Made by a program: the position numbers and the translations under genes. From Betaproteobacteria bacterium (lineage in GTDB: Bacteria; Pseudomonadota; Gammaproteobacteria; Burkholderiales; SG8-41), in NCBI GenBank assembly GCA_021300125.1, contig JAJTHX010000063.1, positions 1 through 5,976 on the forward strand: a stretch of DNA of 5,976 nt, written 5' to 3'. Of the stretch, positions 5,503 through 5,976 are shown one piece after another (the first letter of the stretch is position 1; every line of letters begins with the position of its first letter). Below the pieces are notes generated by a model. The model saw only the letters and a list, made by a program, of their open reading frames with translations, did no database searches and was not told the origin of the DNA.

Positions 5503-5580
5503 GGGGTCAGGTCTTGCATTCCAACATTCCGGCAATTAACCTTCACTGATGTCGGGGACTTTGGGGTCAGGTCTTTCATT
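5503..5580. repeat. Two direct copies of an 18-base motif bordering the Rhs fragment
   Basis: GGGGTCAGGTCTTGCATT (5503-5520) and GGGGTCAGGTCTTTCATT (5563-5580) differ at one base and begin exactly 60 bases apart. Rhs-like coding sequence starts at the end of the second copy. From memory, this motif and its complement occur scattered in many proteobacterial genomes, often near REP-associated (Y1) transposases; that link needs a search. Confidence 0.6.
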
Positions 5581-5976
5581 ATCACAGTGGATACGGGCAA
5601 CGCCCTCAGGTTCTACATCAAGGCCAATGCCGGCATCGGCGCCGGCAACCGGATCAGCGCCACCCTCACCGCGATCAATGGCCAGGCGGTCAACGAGAGC
5701 CTGGCGAGCTCGGGCAACAACCTGTTTGAAGAGCAGACGAGGTTCTTTGCCTCGGAGGGCTTGCGGACCGGCTTCACGGTGGAGGGCACGGTCAAGCTGA
5801 CCTTCACCGGCAGCGCACCGCCCCAGGGCAGCCGCTTGAACCTGATGGTGAATGCAGGCAATATCGCCTGCGAGACCCAGGCCAACGCCCAGCTCTACTT
5901 CATCCACACCGACCACCTGAACACCCCCAGACTCATCACCAACACGGTGGGGCTGCCGGTCTGGCGCTGGGACAAC
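5578..5976 (+). CDS. Rhs core fragment, 5'-truncated and running off the window
   Basis: The frame is open to the right edge; about 133 codons from 5578 read as Rhs-type protein. The diagnostic part is near the end: LYFIHTDHLNTPRLITN followed by a VWRWDN segment (about 5893-5976). This is the conserved YD-repeat region upstream of the Rhs core end, where the tip joins. The preceding ~100 residues are a beta-rich, Gly/Asn/Thr-rich segment (from about ITVDTGNALRFYIKANAG). The core continues outside the window and should end in a second, different tip. No native start is visible: the frame is open back to the stop at 5341-5343, with ATGs at 5416 and 5431, but that leader shows no Rhs similarity and crosses both 18-base repeats. 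I read it as a partial core copy joined at the repeat, which could recombine with a full-length rhs gene. Confidence 0.8.
   Translation, partial: MITVDTGNALRFYIKANAGIGAGNRISATLTAINGQAVNESLASSGNNLFEEQTRFFASEGLRTGFTVEGTVKLTFTGSAPPQGSRLNLMVNAGNIACETQANAQLYFIHTDHLNTPRLITNTVGLPVWRWDN

Larger units (their letters stand above)
4714..5577. other. Spacer without a convincing gene between immunity gene and Rhs core fragment
   Basis: Open frames on both strands here, including a 154-codon minus-strand frame at 4790-5254, show no recognisable domain and are best read as GC-driven chance frames or decayed coding DNA. The stretch contains a 15-bp inverted repeat, a degenerate repeat of about 33 bases, a short 10-base tandem and two copies of an 18-base motif. 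Such a mixture suggests scar tissue from repeated insertion and recombination. No transposase or clear IS ends could be identified. Confidence 0.55.

Overview
The window comes from a GC-rich proteobacterium. Composition, codon use and gene content fit a beta- or gamma-proteobacterium of the Burkholderiales/Rhodocyclales/Xanthomonadales type, but this is inference because no rRNA or housekeeping marker is present. It is an accessory region made of two unlike halves that meet near position 3750.

Left half (2-3706): a mobile-element module on the + strand. It starts with the C-terminal ~560 residues of a primase/helicase-type ATPase (5' end outside the window). One base later comes a complete 379-aa XerC/D-like tyrosine recombinase. 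About 780 bases without a credible gene follow, unusually dense in perfect inverted repeats. The most notable part is a 113-base inverted repeat (3054-3166) whose two arms resemble Xer dif half-sites and whose layout resembles integron attC sites or the folded attP of CTX-type phages. A short ORF, probably the broken start of a gene, closes this half.

Right half (about 3750-5976): polymorphic-toxin material on the + strand. An Rhs C-terminal tip has the hallmark Rhs end motif, a glycine-rich hydrophobic stretch and a Cys/His-rich toxin-like end. It is followed seven bases later by a 172-aa AT-richer gene that is most likely its immunity protein. Next are about 860 bases without a convincing gene, holding a long hairpin, a degenerate ~33-base repeat and two direct copies of an 18-base motif. 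Straight after the second copy an Rhs core fragment opens and runs off the right edge. The layout is that of an orphan Rhs tip/immunity cassette lying beside another Rhs tip-encoding unit.

The ATPase and recombinase look like one transcription unit for DNA processing and site-specific recombination, and the structured DNA after them may be its substrate. Whether this module ever moved the Rhs cassette is speculation; the sequence shows only adjacency and a sharp junction.
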